A stretch of DNA of 64,000 nt, taken from Verrucomicrobiaceae bacterium. Its GTDB lineage: Bacteria; Verrucomicrobiota; Verrucomicrobiia; Verrucomicrobiales; Verrucomicrobiaceae. The translations under genes and the position numbers were made by a program. The notes under the pieces were generated by a model that was given only the letters and a program-made list of their open reading frames with translations, was not told the DNA's origin and did no database searches. The DNA is taken from the NCBI GenBank assembly GCA_016795365.1, contig JAEUHN010000039.1, positions 238,610 through 302,609 on the forward strand, given 5' to 3'. Below, piece after piece: positions 1-10,300 of the stretch; within the stretch, counting starts at the first letter, position 1, and each line of letters starts with the position of its first letter.

Positions 1-2067
1 CGAGCGGGCTTCCACATCTTTTCGATCCGCAATGCCGAAGCGCGGGTCCTCGGAGTGAATGAAGGACACCACCTTGTCACCCATCACCCCTTCAGCGGTG
101 TGCTCGAGCTCCTGATACATGGCATCCAGGTTCTGACGGAACTGGCGGTCTGCCTCAGTGCGATAGCCAGGAGCCGTGATGTAGGCGGCGATGAGCTGCA
201 TCTGTGCATCGAGGTCTTCCGCCTTGGTGCGGCCTGCGAGCAGGAAGGCTTCGTCACCCGCACTGAAGTCCACGCCGACCGTCTTGCTGGCCAGGATGCG
301 GCGCAAATCATCCGCACTGTGCTTCTCGAGTCCGCCTGCCTGGAAGACGCTCTGCACATAGCCGAGAATGCCGGGCTTGTCCTTCGGTGCCTCGAGCTTG
401 CCACCGCCGAAACCGACGAGCACCCGGATGCTGCCTTTCTCGAAGGGCGTGGGCTTGATGTTGAGGCGGACGTTGTTGGCGAACACGACCTGTGTGATCT
501 CGAGATCCTTGACCTCGTTGCGGCTGGCAACCTTGCCCTCGGAGCCGAAGCTGGTGTAGGCGAACTCGGCTGTCTTCTCGTTGGATGGAGCCGTCACGGG
601 CTTGGCGGCGCTTTCTTTGTAAGCTGCGATGATCGCGGCAGGCGCATCACCTTCGAGTTTCAGATTGCCGCCGACGAAGAGCTGAATGTCCGGGGAGTTC
701 CAGCTCTCACGCAGCGCGGCGAGGCATTCTTCTTTCTTCACCGAAGCGACGGCAGCTTCGATGCGCTTCAGGTCATCCGCAGGATGGGTAAAAACTTTCT
801 TTGAGGCGAGAATGCTGACGATGCCGCTGGCGAGGTCGCGTGACTTGCGAGTGCTGGCACCTTCGGCACGGAGTTTGGCAGCCTTGAGCATGTTGGCCTT
901 GGCTTCGTCAAACTCGGCGTCGGTGAACCCATGCTCCAGCGCACGGCGAAGCTCTTGCTCGGCGAGTGCCAGCGCGTCCTTCCAGCGCTCAGGCTTGCAC
1001 TTGCTCTGCACTCCATTGACCTCGACGAACTCGAGATACTCGTAGCTGTAGGACTCCGAACCGAGGATGGGTGAATTCTCCTTCTTGGCCAGCTCGGACA
1101 GGCGCTGATTGATCATCGCATCAGCGAAATCACGCACCATCTTCTCACGGCGAGTCGCCGAAGTATCACGCTTGCCTGAGGCTGGATGCACTACCTCGAT
1201 TGAGATGTCGGTGGCAGCCGCTTCCATCTCGGTGTGCAGCTTGGCGATCACGCCGCGGCCCTTGGACACCTTGCCGAAATCCGGGTCCTTCGCTTCGCCC
1301 CGACGAGCCTTGGCGTCAGCGAAGGCAGCCTTGATGTTCTTCTCCACCATGGCCACATCCACATCGCCCACGACGACCACCACGGCGCGCTGCGGTGTGT
1401 AATAGGTCTCGTAGAAATCGACAAACCGAGGGCGGTTCATCGTCTTGAGTGTCTCCTCGGTGCCGATGGGGAAACGGCTCGAAATCTTGGCCTCCGGCAG
1501 GGCGAACTTGAAGCCCGCGAGCATCGTGCGCTCATCGACGGAATCACGCGCGAGCTTCTCGCTGAGGATGATGCCGCGTTCTTTGTCGATCTCATCCTGA
1601 CCGAGCAACATGCCATCAAGGTCATCGCGGAACAGCTTCAGCCCATCGACGATGAGCTTCTCTTCCACCTTCGGCAGTTCGAGCATGTAAACCGTTTCCT
1701 TGAACGAGGTGTGCGCGTTCGTGTCCGCCCCAAAGCTCATGCCCAGGCGCTGGAAGTATTCCACCATGGAACCGGCGGCAAAGTTCTTCGAACCATTGAA
1801 CGCCATGTGCTCCAGGAAGTGCGCCATGCCTTGCTGGTCATCGTCTTCCATGAGGGAGCCCACATCCATGTAGATCCTCATGCTGGCACGTCCGGGAGGT
1901 TCCTGGTTCGGCATGATCACATAACGAAGACCGTTCTCCAAACGCCCGAAGACAGTGGTGGGATCGGCCTTGAGATCGCTGCCCTCCTGGGGCCAGGCCG
2001 GAGCGAGAGCATGAGCAGCGGTCGAGACGGCGACGAGAAACGCAGAGAGCAGGACAGGGAATTTCAT
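1..2067 (-). CDS. M16 (insulinase/pitrilysin-type) zinc metallopeptidase, 3' end cut by window edge
   Basis: Reading the minus strand from the ATG at 2067 gives an open frame that runs off the left edge (at least 689 codons). The first about 20 residues (MKFPVLLSAFLVAVSTAAHA) look like a signal peptide, so the enzyme is probably exported. The inverted zinc motif HFLEH is at residues 83-87, followed by MAFNGSKNF, and a Glu in DKERG at residue 163 is spaced as the third M16 ligand. The remaining sequence continues as the C-terminal half expected of M16 proteins, which usually carry one active and one inactive lobe. It is divergent from the M3 peptidase gene across a 189-nt gap. Family assignment is firm; the substrate (peptides) is inferred from the family. 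Confidence 0.93.
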   Translation of the reverse strand, partial: MKFPVLLSAFLVAVSTAAHALAPAWPQEGSDLKADPTTVFGRLENGLRYVIMPNQEPPGRASMRIYMDVGSLMEDDDQQGMAHFLEHMAFNGSKNFAAGSMVEYFQRLGMSFGADTNAHTSFKETVYMLELPKVEEKLIVDGLKLFRDDLDGMLLGQDEIDKERGIILSEKLARDSVDERTMLAGFKFALPEAKISSRFPIGTEETLKTMNRPRFVDFYETYYTPQRAVVVVVGDVDVAMVEKNIKAAFADAKARRGEAKDPDFGKVSKGRGVIAKLHTEMEAAATDISIEVVHPASGKRDTSATRREKMVRDFADAMINQRLSELAKKENSPILGSESYSYEYLEFVEVNGVQSKCKPERWKDALALAEQELRRALEHGFTDAEFDEAKANMLKAAKLRAEGASTRKSRDLASGIVSILASKKVFTHPADDLKRIEAAVASVKKEECLAALRESWNSPDIQLFVGGNLKLEGDAPAAIIAAYKESAAKPVTAPSNEKTAEFAYTSFGSEGKVASRNEVKDLEITQVVFANNVRLNIKPTPFEKGSIRVLVGFGGGKLEAPKDKPGILGYVQSVFQAGGLEKHSADDLRRILASKTVGVDFSAGDEAFLLAGRTKAEDLDAQMQLIAAYITAPGYRTEADRQFRQNLDAMYQELEHTAEGVMGDKVVSFIHSEDPRFGIADRKDVEARS

Positions 2068-2256
2068 GGCTGGAAGTCGGAAACAATAACGACGGAACGA
2101 CACCGAACGAACCTTATCGTGAAGTTTTTTGTGGGAGGGCGACACGCCCCCCTGTCCGAGCTGCACATAGATACCTCACCCAACGTGGCGATCGTCCGCT
2201 GCAAAATCTCGCCTCCCCCGTTGCCCCTCATCAGAAATGCGGTAGCGACAGGGCGC

Positions 2257-4050
2257 ATGATCCACACTCCTCCCACCTCGCCCGATCGCTGGTCCCTCGA
2301 CTCCTGGTTCTCCGGCTTTGGCAAGCCCGACTACTGCGACTTTAAGACCTCCCTCGTGAAGGATGTGCAGGATCTCAAGGCCAGAGCAGAAGCCCTCGGA
2401 ACTGACACCGTCGAGATCGTCTCTGTGATCACCGCGCTCGAGTCGCTTGGCGAGCGCCTCGGGCATCTCGCAGCCTACCTGGGCTGCCTGTCCGCCGATG
2501 ATGCCAATGACGAAGCCGTGAAAGCTGACGAGGCCTGGCTGTCCACGCTGGAAGCCGAAAGCATCAAGCTCAGCGCCTCGCTCCAGTCCGCCCTCGCATC
2601 GCTGAGTGACGAGTCCTTTACCACCCTGCTGGAAGCCCCTGAGCTCAAGGATGCACAGCATGCCGTGAAGCGTATGAGGCATGAAGGCCAGCATCAGATG
2701 AGTGCCGGCATGGAAGCCCTCGCCGCCGATCTCAATGTGAACGGACTCCATGCCTGGGGTCGCCTCTACGACACGCTGAGCGGGAAGATGGAGTTCGAGA
2801 TGACCTTCCCGGATGGTCATACGGAGACCGTGCCCATGTCGCGTCGGCGCGCCCTCATGTCCGAGCCGGATCGCAAGCTCCGCGAAGCCGCGTTTCATGC
2901 GGGTCAGAAGCCCTGGAACGATCATGCCGTGACGCTCGCCGCCGGACTGAACGGCATCTCGGGCACCCGGCTCAGTCTTTATGGCCGTCGTGGCATTCCG
3001 CACTTCCTGGACACGCCGCTGCACGATGGTGCGATGAGTCGAGCCTCTCTCGATGCCATGCTGGACGCCATTCACACGCACATCGAGCTGCCGCGTCGAG
3101 CGATTCGCAAGGCAGCGAAACTTCAGGGCACACCCGCCTTGCACTTCTTCGATCTTGAAGCCCCGCAGGTGAAGGCAGCTGAAGAAAAATCCATCTCCTG
3201 GGATGAAGCCTGCGCCACCGTCGGACAGTCGTTCAGTGCCGCGTATCCGAAACTCGGCGGCTATTTCCACGAGATGCTCGCGCAGCGCTGGATCGAAGCT
3301 CAACCACGAGCTGGCAAACGCCCGGGTGCCTTCTGCACCGGCTCGCAGTGGAAGCGCGAAGAACGTGTTTACATGACGTGGCACGGCACCGTGCATGACC
3401 TCGTCACCCTTGCGCATGAAGTGGGTCACGCCTGGCACTCGTGCGTGCTGCGCCCCGCGCGGTCGATGGCCGCGAACTATCCGATGACGCTCGCGGAGAC
3501 GGCTTCCAACTTCGGCGAGATGATCCTGCTCAGCGGCCTCATGAGCGACCCCAACCTCACGCCGCAGACCAAGTCCTACCTGCTTGATCAAGAGATGGTG
3601 CGCGCGCACGCCTACCTGATCAACATCCCCATGCGCTACGAGTTCGAGAAGGCTTTCTACACCGAGCGCGCCGATGGCGAGATCTCCGTCTCGCGCATGT
3701 CCGAACTGATGAACGAAGCGCAGCGCAAGCTCTACGGCGACACCTTGCTGCCGGATGGCACGGACCCGATGTTCTGGGCATCGAAGATGCACTTCTTCAT
3801 CACGGGCGTGTCGTTCTACAACTTCCCGTATGTCTTCGGCTACCTGCTGAGCCAGGCCTTGTTCGCCCGGTTCAAGGCCGAGGGCGCGTCCTTCCTGCCG
3901 CATTACGAGGCCTTCCTCGAGATGACCGGCAGCGCCACATGCGAAGAAGTCGTGAAGCAAACGCTCGGCGAAGATCTCACTTCGCCCGACTTCTGGGCAA
4001 CCGCTCTGCGTGCGATCGAACCGACGCTCGCCGCCTACGAGGCGATCTAG
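2257..4050 (+). CDS. pepF: M3B family oligoendopeptidase F-like zinc peptidase
   Basis: A 597-residue protein, the usual length of PepF-type oligoendopeptidases. The zinc site HEVGH is at residues 387-391 within TLAHEVGHAWHS, and the downstream AETASNFGE segment provides the expected glutamate ligand. No signal peptide is seen, so it is probably cytoplasmic and degrades short peptides, as known for the family. The frame stays open far upstream (to about 1234), but that stretch is antisense to the M16 gene. The ATG at 2257 gives the expected N-terminus, MIHTPPTSPDRWSLDSWF, with its conserved helical opening. Confidence 0.9.
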   Translation: MIHTPPTSPDRWSLDSWFSGFGKPDYCDFKTSLVKDVQDLKARAEALGTDTVEIVSVITALESLGERLGHLAAYLGCLSADDANDEAVKADEAWLSTLEAESIKLSASLQSALASLSDESFTTLLEAPELKDAQHAVKRMRHEGQHQMSAGMEALAADLNVNGLHAWGRLYDTLSGKMEFEMTFPDGHTETVPMSRRRALMSEPDRKLREAAFHAGQKPWNDHAVTLAAGLNGISGTRLSLYGRRGIPHFLDTPLHDGAMSRASLDAMLDAIHTHIELPRRAIRKAAKLQGTPALHFFDLEAPQVKAAEEKSISWDEACATVGQSFSAAYPKLGGYFHEMLAQRWIEAQPRAGKRPGAFCTGSQWKREERVYMTWHGTVHDLVTLAHEVGHAWHSCVLRPARSMAANYPMTLAETASNFGEMILLSGLMSDPNLTPQTKSYLLDQEMVRAHAYLINIPMRYEFEKAFYTERADGEISVSRMSELMNEAQRKLYGDTLLPDGTDPMFWASKMHFFITGVSFYNFPYVFGYLLSQALFARFKAEGASFLPHYEAFLEMTGSATCEEVVKQTLGEDLTSPDFWATALRAIEPTLAAYEAI

Positions 4051-4125
4051 CACCTCAAGAGCGGACCACCTCACCGCTCCGGTGATAAAGTGCACCAGGG
4101 CTCCGCGTTTGGCACCGCTCTTCCG

Positions 4126-6330
4126 ATGATCACTCCTCGCTTCGTTAGCCTCAGTCTCGTCGCTTTGCTGGCGAGCATCGGCTTGGTTCGAGCAACAGAC
4201 ACCAACGATTCAGCCGCGCAGATCGACGCCCTGCTGGCCGCGGACTGGCAGGCGCACAAGCTTCAGGGCAATGCGCCTGCGAGTGACGAGACCTTCGTGC
4301 GTCGCGTGCATCTCGACATCGTCGGACGCATCCCCACACTGGAGGAGACACGCTCGTTCCTCGCGGACAAAGCGGAAAACAAACGCGCGCTCCTCATTGA
4401 TCGACTGCTCGCCAGCGACGGCTACGCGCAGAATCTGTTTCACTTCTGGGCCGATCTGCTCCGCGTGCAATCGCGTGCGAACGGCGGCCAGGGTGACATG
4501 ACATCGAAGCCCTTCCTGGAGCACGTGAAGAAACGCATCCGGGAGAACATGCCGTATGATGTCTTCGCACGCGAACTGCTCACCGCTCAGGGCAAGGTGT
4601 GGGACAACCCCGCCATCGGCTACTACATGCGCGATCTCGGCATGCCGCTGGACAATCTGTCGAACACGATGCGCGTCTTCCTAGGCACCCGTATTGAATG
4701 CGCGCAATGCCACAACCACCCGTTCGATAAGTGGACGCAGATGCAGTTCTACCAGATGGCGGCTTTCACCTTCCCGCTGGAGACCAATTTCACTGGCATC
4801 GCTGCCCAAGACGAAACGCTCAAACTCAAGCGCGAGGCTGAGAAGAAGCCCGAGTTGAAGTCGGCGACGCAGAACTTCGGACGCATCTTTGAGAACCTCG
4901 GAGACTTCGTTCGCTACAGCAAGGTGCAGGCGGTTCCTGCTCGCTTACTTAAGCTGCCGCACGACTACAAATACGATGACGCCAAACCTCACGATGTGAT
5001 CTCGCCCGCGACGATGCTGGGTGACCAGGTGAAGTGCGAGCCCACGGGCGAAACGGTGAAGGCCTTCGCCGAGTGGATGACCTCGCCACGCAATCCGCGC
5101 TTCACCACGGTGATCGTGAATCGTCTGTGGAAGAAGGCGTTTGGCCTTGGGCTCATCGAGCCGGTGGATGAGTTGTTCGACAACACCGTGGCGATGAATC
5201 CTGCGCTGCTGAAGCACCTGGAGCAGCTCGTGATCGCGAGTCGTTACGATGTGAAGGCGTTCCTCCGCGTGCTCTACAATACGAAGGCCTATCAAAGCGA
5301 AGCCACCACGCGCGAGATCGCCGCTGGTGAGACTTATCACTTCACAGGGCCCGTGCTTCGTCGCATGTCGGCCGAGCAGATCTACGATTCGTTCGTCACG
5401 CTCATCCATGCGACACCCGACCTGCCACGTCGCCATGGCATCGACAGCGAGATGGCCAAGAAGATCGTGTATCGAGGCAAGCTCAGCGACGCACTCGACC
5501 TCCTCACAGCCCAGGAAATCTTCGATGGTTCCGTCAAAGCGTCCGCTGCGTATGATGCGATCGCCGAACGCGCAAAGGTGCTGCGAACGGACTATGCCGC
5601 CGCACAGAAGGCGAAAGACAAGCCTTTGATGGAGAAGCTCAATTTGGAGATTCGCTCGCTCGAGTTCACCGCCCGCACCTCCATTCACGATCACATCGTG
5701 GTGCCCGCCGTGGCGCGGCTTTACACGACGAAGACTGGCAAGCCTGCCCCACCTCCCATCCCCGTGAAGAAGCCCAGCATGGACGAACTCAAGAAGCCCG
5801 GGCAAAACCGCGAATACATCGACGTGCCCGGCTACGACATTGATCAGGCCATTCCCCGCGAGGAGCAGCAAGCCGAGCAAGCGCGCGACGAAGTGTTTCG
5901 CGCCGAGGCCATTCGCTTCAAGGTGGCCGACGAGGAGGCCTACGTGAAAGCTCGTCGTGAGCAGGCACGCGATTGGCCGCGAGCCGCTGATTTGGAATCG
6001 CCAGCACCACGAGGTCATTACTTGCGTGAGTTTGGTCAGAGTGATCGCGACTTGATCGACAACGCCAATCATGAAGCCTCGATGCCCCAGGCACTGGTGC
6101 TGATGAACAGCGAGCTGTTTCAAGGCGTCCTCAAACCTTACACCCAGCTTCGCCTGAACATCGAAGCCGCCAAGTATCCCGACGAGCAAGTGGATGTGGT
6201 TTATCAGACCATGCTATCGCGACATCCGAGCGCTGATGAAAAAGCGGCGTGGAGCCGGTCAGGACTCACGAGCATGGAAGACCTTGTCTTCGCACTGCTG
6301 AACACCCAGCAGTTCATCTTCGTGAAGTAA
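4126..6330 (+). CDS. DUF1549/DUF1553 (PSCyt2/PSD1) exported protein
   Basis: The ATG at 4126 opens with a signal peptide (MITPRFVSLSLVALLASIGLVRA). The next segment contains FVRRVHLDIVGRIPT, a hallmark of DUF1549 (PSCyt2). CAQCHNHPFDKW is a CxxCH motif found in this family at the end of the DUF1549 region. The C-terminal half (VIVNRLWKKAFGLGLIEPVDELFD and later) matches DUF1553 (PSD1). These two-domain proteins are abundant in Planctomycetes and Verrucomicrobia and are usually followed by a DUF1501 partner; here the next gene is an SDR. Biochemical function is unproven. An upstream in-frame start at 4090 is possible but would place non-signal sequence before the signal peptide. Confidence 0.9.
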   Translation: MITPRFVSLSLVALLASIGLVRATDTNDSAAQIDALLAADWQAHKLQGNAPASDETFVRRVHLDIVGRIPTLEETRSFLADKAENKRALLIDRLLASDGYAQNLFHFWADLLRVQSRANGGQGDMTSKPFLEHVKKRIRENMPYDVFARELLTAQGKVWDNPAIGYYMRDLGMPLDNLSNTMRVFLGTRIECAQCHNHPFDKWTQMQFYQMAAFTFPLETNFTGIAAQDETLKLKREAEKKPELKSATQNFGRIFENLGDFVRYSKVQAVPARLLKLPHDYKYDDAKPHDVISPATMLGDQVKCEPTGETVKAFAEWMTSPRNPRFTTVIVNRLWKKAFGLGLIEPVDELFDNTVAMNPALLKHLEQLVIASRYDVKAFLRVLYNTKAYQSEATTREIAAGETYHFTGPVLRRMSAEQIYDSFVTLIHATPDLPRRHGIDSEMAKKIVYRGKLSDALDLLTAQEIFDGSVKASAAYDAIAERAKVLRTDYAAAQKAKDKPLMEKLNLEIRSLEFTARTSIHDHIVVPAVARLYTTKTGKPAPPPIPVKKPSMDELKKPGQNREYIDVPGYDIDQAIPREEQQAEQARDEVFRAEAIRFKVADEEAYVKARREQARDWPRAADLESPAPRGHYLREFGQSDRDLIDNANHEASMPQALVLMNSELFQGVLKPYTQLRLNIEAAKYPDEQVDVVYQTMLSRHPSADEKAAWSRSGLTSMEDLVFALLNTQQFIFVK

Positions 6331-6444
6331 CCTGATCAACTTCGGTGTTTGCGGCTTCAACTCTCCCGCAGATGCGGAGATCGCCGCGAGGTGTCCTAGG
6401 GTTTCGCGTTGCATCCTGAATCTATCTCTCGCACACTTTGCGAC

Positions 6445-7269
6445 ATGCAGATCACTCCCAGCACGCGCATTGTCCTCACTGGAGCACCGGGCGGACTAGG
6501 TTCCCATCTGGTCGGCGTTCTGGCTCCACTCAGACCTCGCATGCTGCTCGTCTCATCGCCTGGGGTTTCGCTGGTGGAGACCCGCGATAAAGCCCGTCAG
6601 ATGGGAGCCGAGGCCCATGAGTTGATCGCTGACCTGCGGACCGACGAAGGCATCACCAACACTGTGGACACCGCCTTCGAAAAGCTGGGAGGCATCGACA
6701 TTCTCATCAATAACGCTGGCATCGAATTCACCGCGCCCTATCACGAACTCACCGAACAACAGATGCTCGATGTGATGAGCGTGAACCTCATCGCTGCCAT
6801 GCGACTCACCCATCGCTTCCTGCCGTCCATGCTGAAGCAACGCTCTGGACGCATCATCAACATGTCCTCGCTCGCAGGTCGATTGCCCCCCGCGTGCCAG
6901 GAGCCTTACGCAGCGAGCAAAGCTGGCTTGGTCGCTTTCACATCGTCGCTGCGGGCAACTTACGCTGGCTCTGGTGTCAGCGCCAATGTGCTATGCCCAG
7001 GCTTTGTTGAAGCTGGCATTTACAAGCGCCTTCGCGAGCAGACAGGAATCACTGCACCTCTGACGCTCGGCACGTCGCAGCCCGAGACGGTGGCCACAGC
7101 TTTGCTCCAGATCATCGAAACCGATGCTCCCGAAGTGATCGTGAATTCACTCCCCATGCGGCCACTGCTCATGCTTCAGCAAGCCTTTCCACGGCTTTAC
7201 GAAAAGGTCGGCGATCTCTCGGGTGGTCACGCCTTTTTCAAACGCATCGCCGAGAAGCTCAAAGGGTAG
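6445..7269 (+). CDS. short-chain dehydrogenase/reductase (SDR)
   Basis: A 274-residue classical SDR. The Rossmann glycine motif TGAPGGLG is at residues 12-19, NNAG at 89-92, a catalytic serine region in NMSSLAG near residue 142, and the YAASK catalytic pair (Tyr155, Lys159). It should therefore carry out NAD(P)H-dependent oxidoreduction of an unknown alcohol/ketone. The ATG at 6445 is chosen over a TTG at 6409 because it starts the first beta strand directly. A strong hairpin follows the gene. C-terminal residues (about 215-270) are lipid-SDR-like in composition, but the substrate cannot be told. Confidence 0.92.
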   Translation: MQITPSTRIVLTGAPGGLGSHLVGVLAPLRPRMLLVSSPGVSLVETRDKARQMGAEAHELIADLRTDEGITNTVDTAFEKLGGIDILINNAGIEFTAPYHELTEQQMLDVMSVNLIAAMRLTHRFLPSMLKQRSGRIINMSSLAGRLPPACQEPYAASKAGLVAFTSSLRATYAGSGVSANVLCPGFVEAGIYKRLREQTGITAPLTLGTSQPETVATALLQIIETDAPEVIVNSLPMRPLLMLQQAFPRLYEKVGDLSGGHAFFKRIAEKLKG

Positions 7270-7284
7270 CCTCCTCAAAAGCAA

Positions 7285-7315
7285 AGAAGCCAGGACCTTC
7301 ACAGTCCTGGCTTCT
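7285..7315 (-). terminator. intrinsic terminator hairpin between convergent genes
   Basis: A perfect 12-bp stem (arms 7285-7296 and 7304-7315) encloses a 7-nt loop. On the minus strand it is followed by a T-rich run (TTTGCTTTTG), fitting termination of the gene ending at 7339. It may also stop the SDR transcript from the other side. Confidence 0.75.
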
Positions 7316-7338
7316 CACTCAAAGTCACTCGCTGTCGA

Positions 7339-10300
7339 TTACTTCAGCGGATGCGCTTTCAGGAGTTCATCCACGGTCATAATCATCATGCGGTTCGGAT
7401 TCGCTTCACGCATCTTCTTCACTTCAGCAGCACTCACAGCGCCAGCCTTGTTGCCGAAGGTGTTACGAACGTAGGTGAGCACGTTGGCAATTTCTTCGTC
7501 CTTCAACATGCCGCCGAAAGGCGTCATCGGAACCTGACCATCAAACTTCTGTCCCTTCACTTCGATGGGGCCCATCAAGCCGAAGAGCACGATCTTGATC
7601 GCGCGCTCGGTATCGGTGAGGAAGGGGCTGTTGCTGATCGGCGGGAAGGCGGGAGCGAGGCCATTGCCATCGCCACGATGGCAAGTCATGCAGCTGCCTT
7701 CGCGATGATACACTTCCTGACCGGCGATGAATTGCTTTTTCGCCACGTCGTCCAGGTGTGCGGGCGGTGGCACGGTGACGTATTCAGCCACGGGCTTCTC
7801 GGCGATGCCGGCAAGGCGGTCGGCGGCGGTCTTCGCGGCGGACTTGCTCCATTCATCGAGCGGCTTCGCGCTGGCGGCGGCGACGATCTTCTTCGCAGCC
7901 GGGATGTCGGTCATCCATGAAGCAGCTACGATGGCCTCGAGACGAACGCGACCATGCTCGTCGTTCGCGGCTTTCTCCAGCAGCGACGCATGGTCAGCGA
8001 CCTTGTGCATGTTGTAGCGAAGCACGCGCACAGCCGCAGCGCGGGCGTGGTAATCGCTCGCGTTCAACATCTCGCGCAGCAGAGCTTCGTCGGTCTGATT
8101 GAGGCCCCAGGTGACCCACAGCGCTTCGAGCTTGGCGTGCGTGTCGGCTTGCTCAGCGGCCCAGGTCTTCACGGCAGGCAGCACTTCGCTGGCGGGATGG
8201 CTGCGCAGCTCGCGACGCGTGCGATAGCGGACGCGCAGCTCGGGTTCCTTGAGGTTGTTCAGCAATGAAGCAACTGGCGCGCCTTCGACTTGCACAGGCT
8301 TTAGCAGCGGGCGGCTCGGATAGGTGATGCGGTAGATGCGGCCATGCACATGGTCGCGCAGCGGATCGCGCGCGTTGTGCTGCATGTGACCGATGAGAAC
8401 GTTATGCCAGTCGATCACATAGAGCGAACCGTCGGGCGCGAACTCGAGGTCCACAGGACGGAAGTTGCCGTCGCTGCTCTTGAGCAAGTCCTGCCGATGC
8501 GAGGTCTTCCAACCCGTGCCGTTGTCTTCGATCTTCACCTGCTTGATGCCGAGGAAGCCGATGGCGTTGCAGTAGATGAGGTCGCCCTGCACGTCGTCTG
8601 GGAAATGGCGGCTGCTGACGATCTCGAGGCCGCTCGTCGGGCGCACCTTGTGGCCTTCAGGCACGAGGTCGGGCGCGGAAGGTGTCTTGCTGCCAAAGGC
8701 GGGCTTCACTTCGACTGGCAGCGCCCAGTTCATCGTGGTGCCGGAGGTGTGCAGCAGGAAGTCCTGACCCCACTTGTCGAAGACAAAGCCCCAGGGATTT
8801 GGAATACTCATCTGAATGGTGCGTTCGAGCTGACCACGCTGCGGACTGTAGCGATAAAAACCGCCGTCCACGCAGCGCACGGGACCATACGGCGTCTCGA
8901 CATTCGAATGCAGGAACACGCCCTCGCAGAGCATGAAGGCTCCGCTCGGATCAGCGGTGAAGGCGCTGATCGCGTGATGCGTGTCGTGCGTGTCGAAGCC
9001 ACCGAGCACGATCTCCGTGCTGTCGGCCTTGTCGTCGCCGTTGGTGTCGCGCAGCAGCACGAGGTTCGGCTCCTGCGTGACGTAAACGCCTTCCGGTGCG
9101 AACTCGAAGCCGATGGGCAAATGCAGGTGCTCGGCGAAGATCGTTTCCTTGTCGGCCTTGCCGTCGCCGTTCGTGTCTTCGTAGATGAGGATCTTGTCGT
9201 TCGGCATCGCATCGCCGGGACGATAGTGCGGATACGTCGGCATGGTGGCGACCCACAGACGACCTTTGTCATCAAAGCTCATCTGCATCGGGTTCGCGAG
9301 ATTGGTGAACTCCTTCTCGCTCGCAAACATCTCGACCTTGTAGCCCTCGGGCACGGTCAGCGACTTCACCGCATCCTCGCCATAGAGGTAGTCCTTGCTG
9401 CCGTTCTTCACGCTCGGCTGGTAGTTCGTGGGCACTGGCGGAAGCGTGTGCGTCTTGCTGTCGTCCACAGCGAGGTCTTTCTTTTTGCCGGAGGCGACAT
9501 CACGGATGAGCTGGTCGCGGATGGCCGCCATCTCGCGTGTCTTCTTCACTTCATCTGGGTAGTTCTGCGGGCCATACGGGTTGTAGCGCTGGCCGTGCGT
9601 ATGGACGCCGTTGATGAGGTTGTAGTCGTTGTTCCAGAACCAATCCTTCTGCTTCACGGCAGCGTTCAACAGCTCAGGATCGGCCTTCGACTCACGGCTT
9701 TGATGGCCGAACATGCCGGTCGCGAGCAGATCGGCGATGGCCTTGTAACCTTCTTCGTTCGGCACGAAACCGCCCGTCGTCAGCGGCTGCGATGCCTTGG
9801 CAAACATCGCCTTCGTCGGTGAGAAGAGGTCAATGAACGAGAGGCCGTGCTTCTTCGCCACGGTCTCCACGGCAGCGGCGTAAAGGATAAGGTTAGCGTT
9901 CTCCTTGTCGCCATTCGGCAGATCGCGTTTCGCGGACTGATTTTCAAAAGCGATCGGGCTCACGAGCACGATGCGCGGAGCCGTCTTGCCGTTGTAGGCC
10001 TTGCTCAGCGAGTGCTGCACCCAGGCATCGAGTTCGTCCTCGAAGTTCTTTGCCTTGCTCGGGCCGTCGAAGGATTCGTTGTAGCCGAAGAACGCGACAA
10101 TCGTGTCCGCCTTCAGGAACGCCAGCCATTCATCCGGCATCGGGAAGAAGCCCTTGCCGTTGTGCACCTTCTTGTCGGGATGGAACTTGTCCGCGCCCGG
10201 GAAGGCCCACTGCGTGGTGCGCGAGGGATGCGGACGGAAGCCCGGTGTGTCACCCACATGGCCCATGTTGCGCACGAAGAGTTCCTGATTCGGATAACGC

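Noticed and set aside
2176..4095. Minus-strand 639-codon open frame
   Set aside because: It lies antisense to the M3 peptidase with its intact HEVGH site. The composition is a shadow of GC-rich codon use and there are no domains.
4945..6189. Minus-strand 414-codon open frame
   Set aside because: Antisense to the DUF1549/DUF1553 gene, whose motifs are conserved in the other frame.
8344..9822. Plus-strand 492-codon open frame
   Set aside because: Antisense to the dehydrogenase-cytochrome fusion. No start context or domain is visible.
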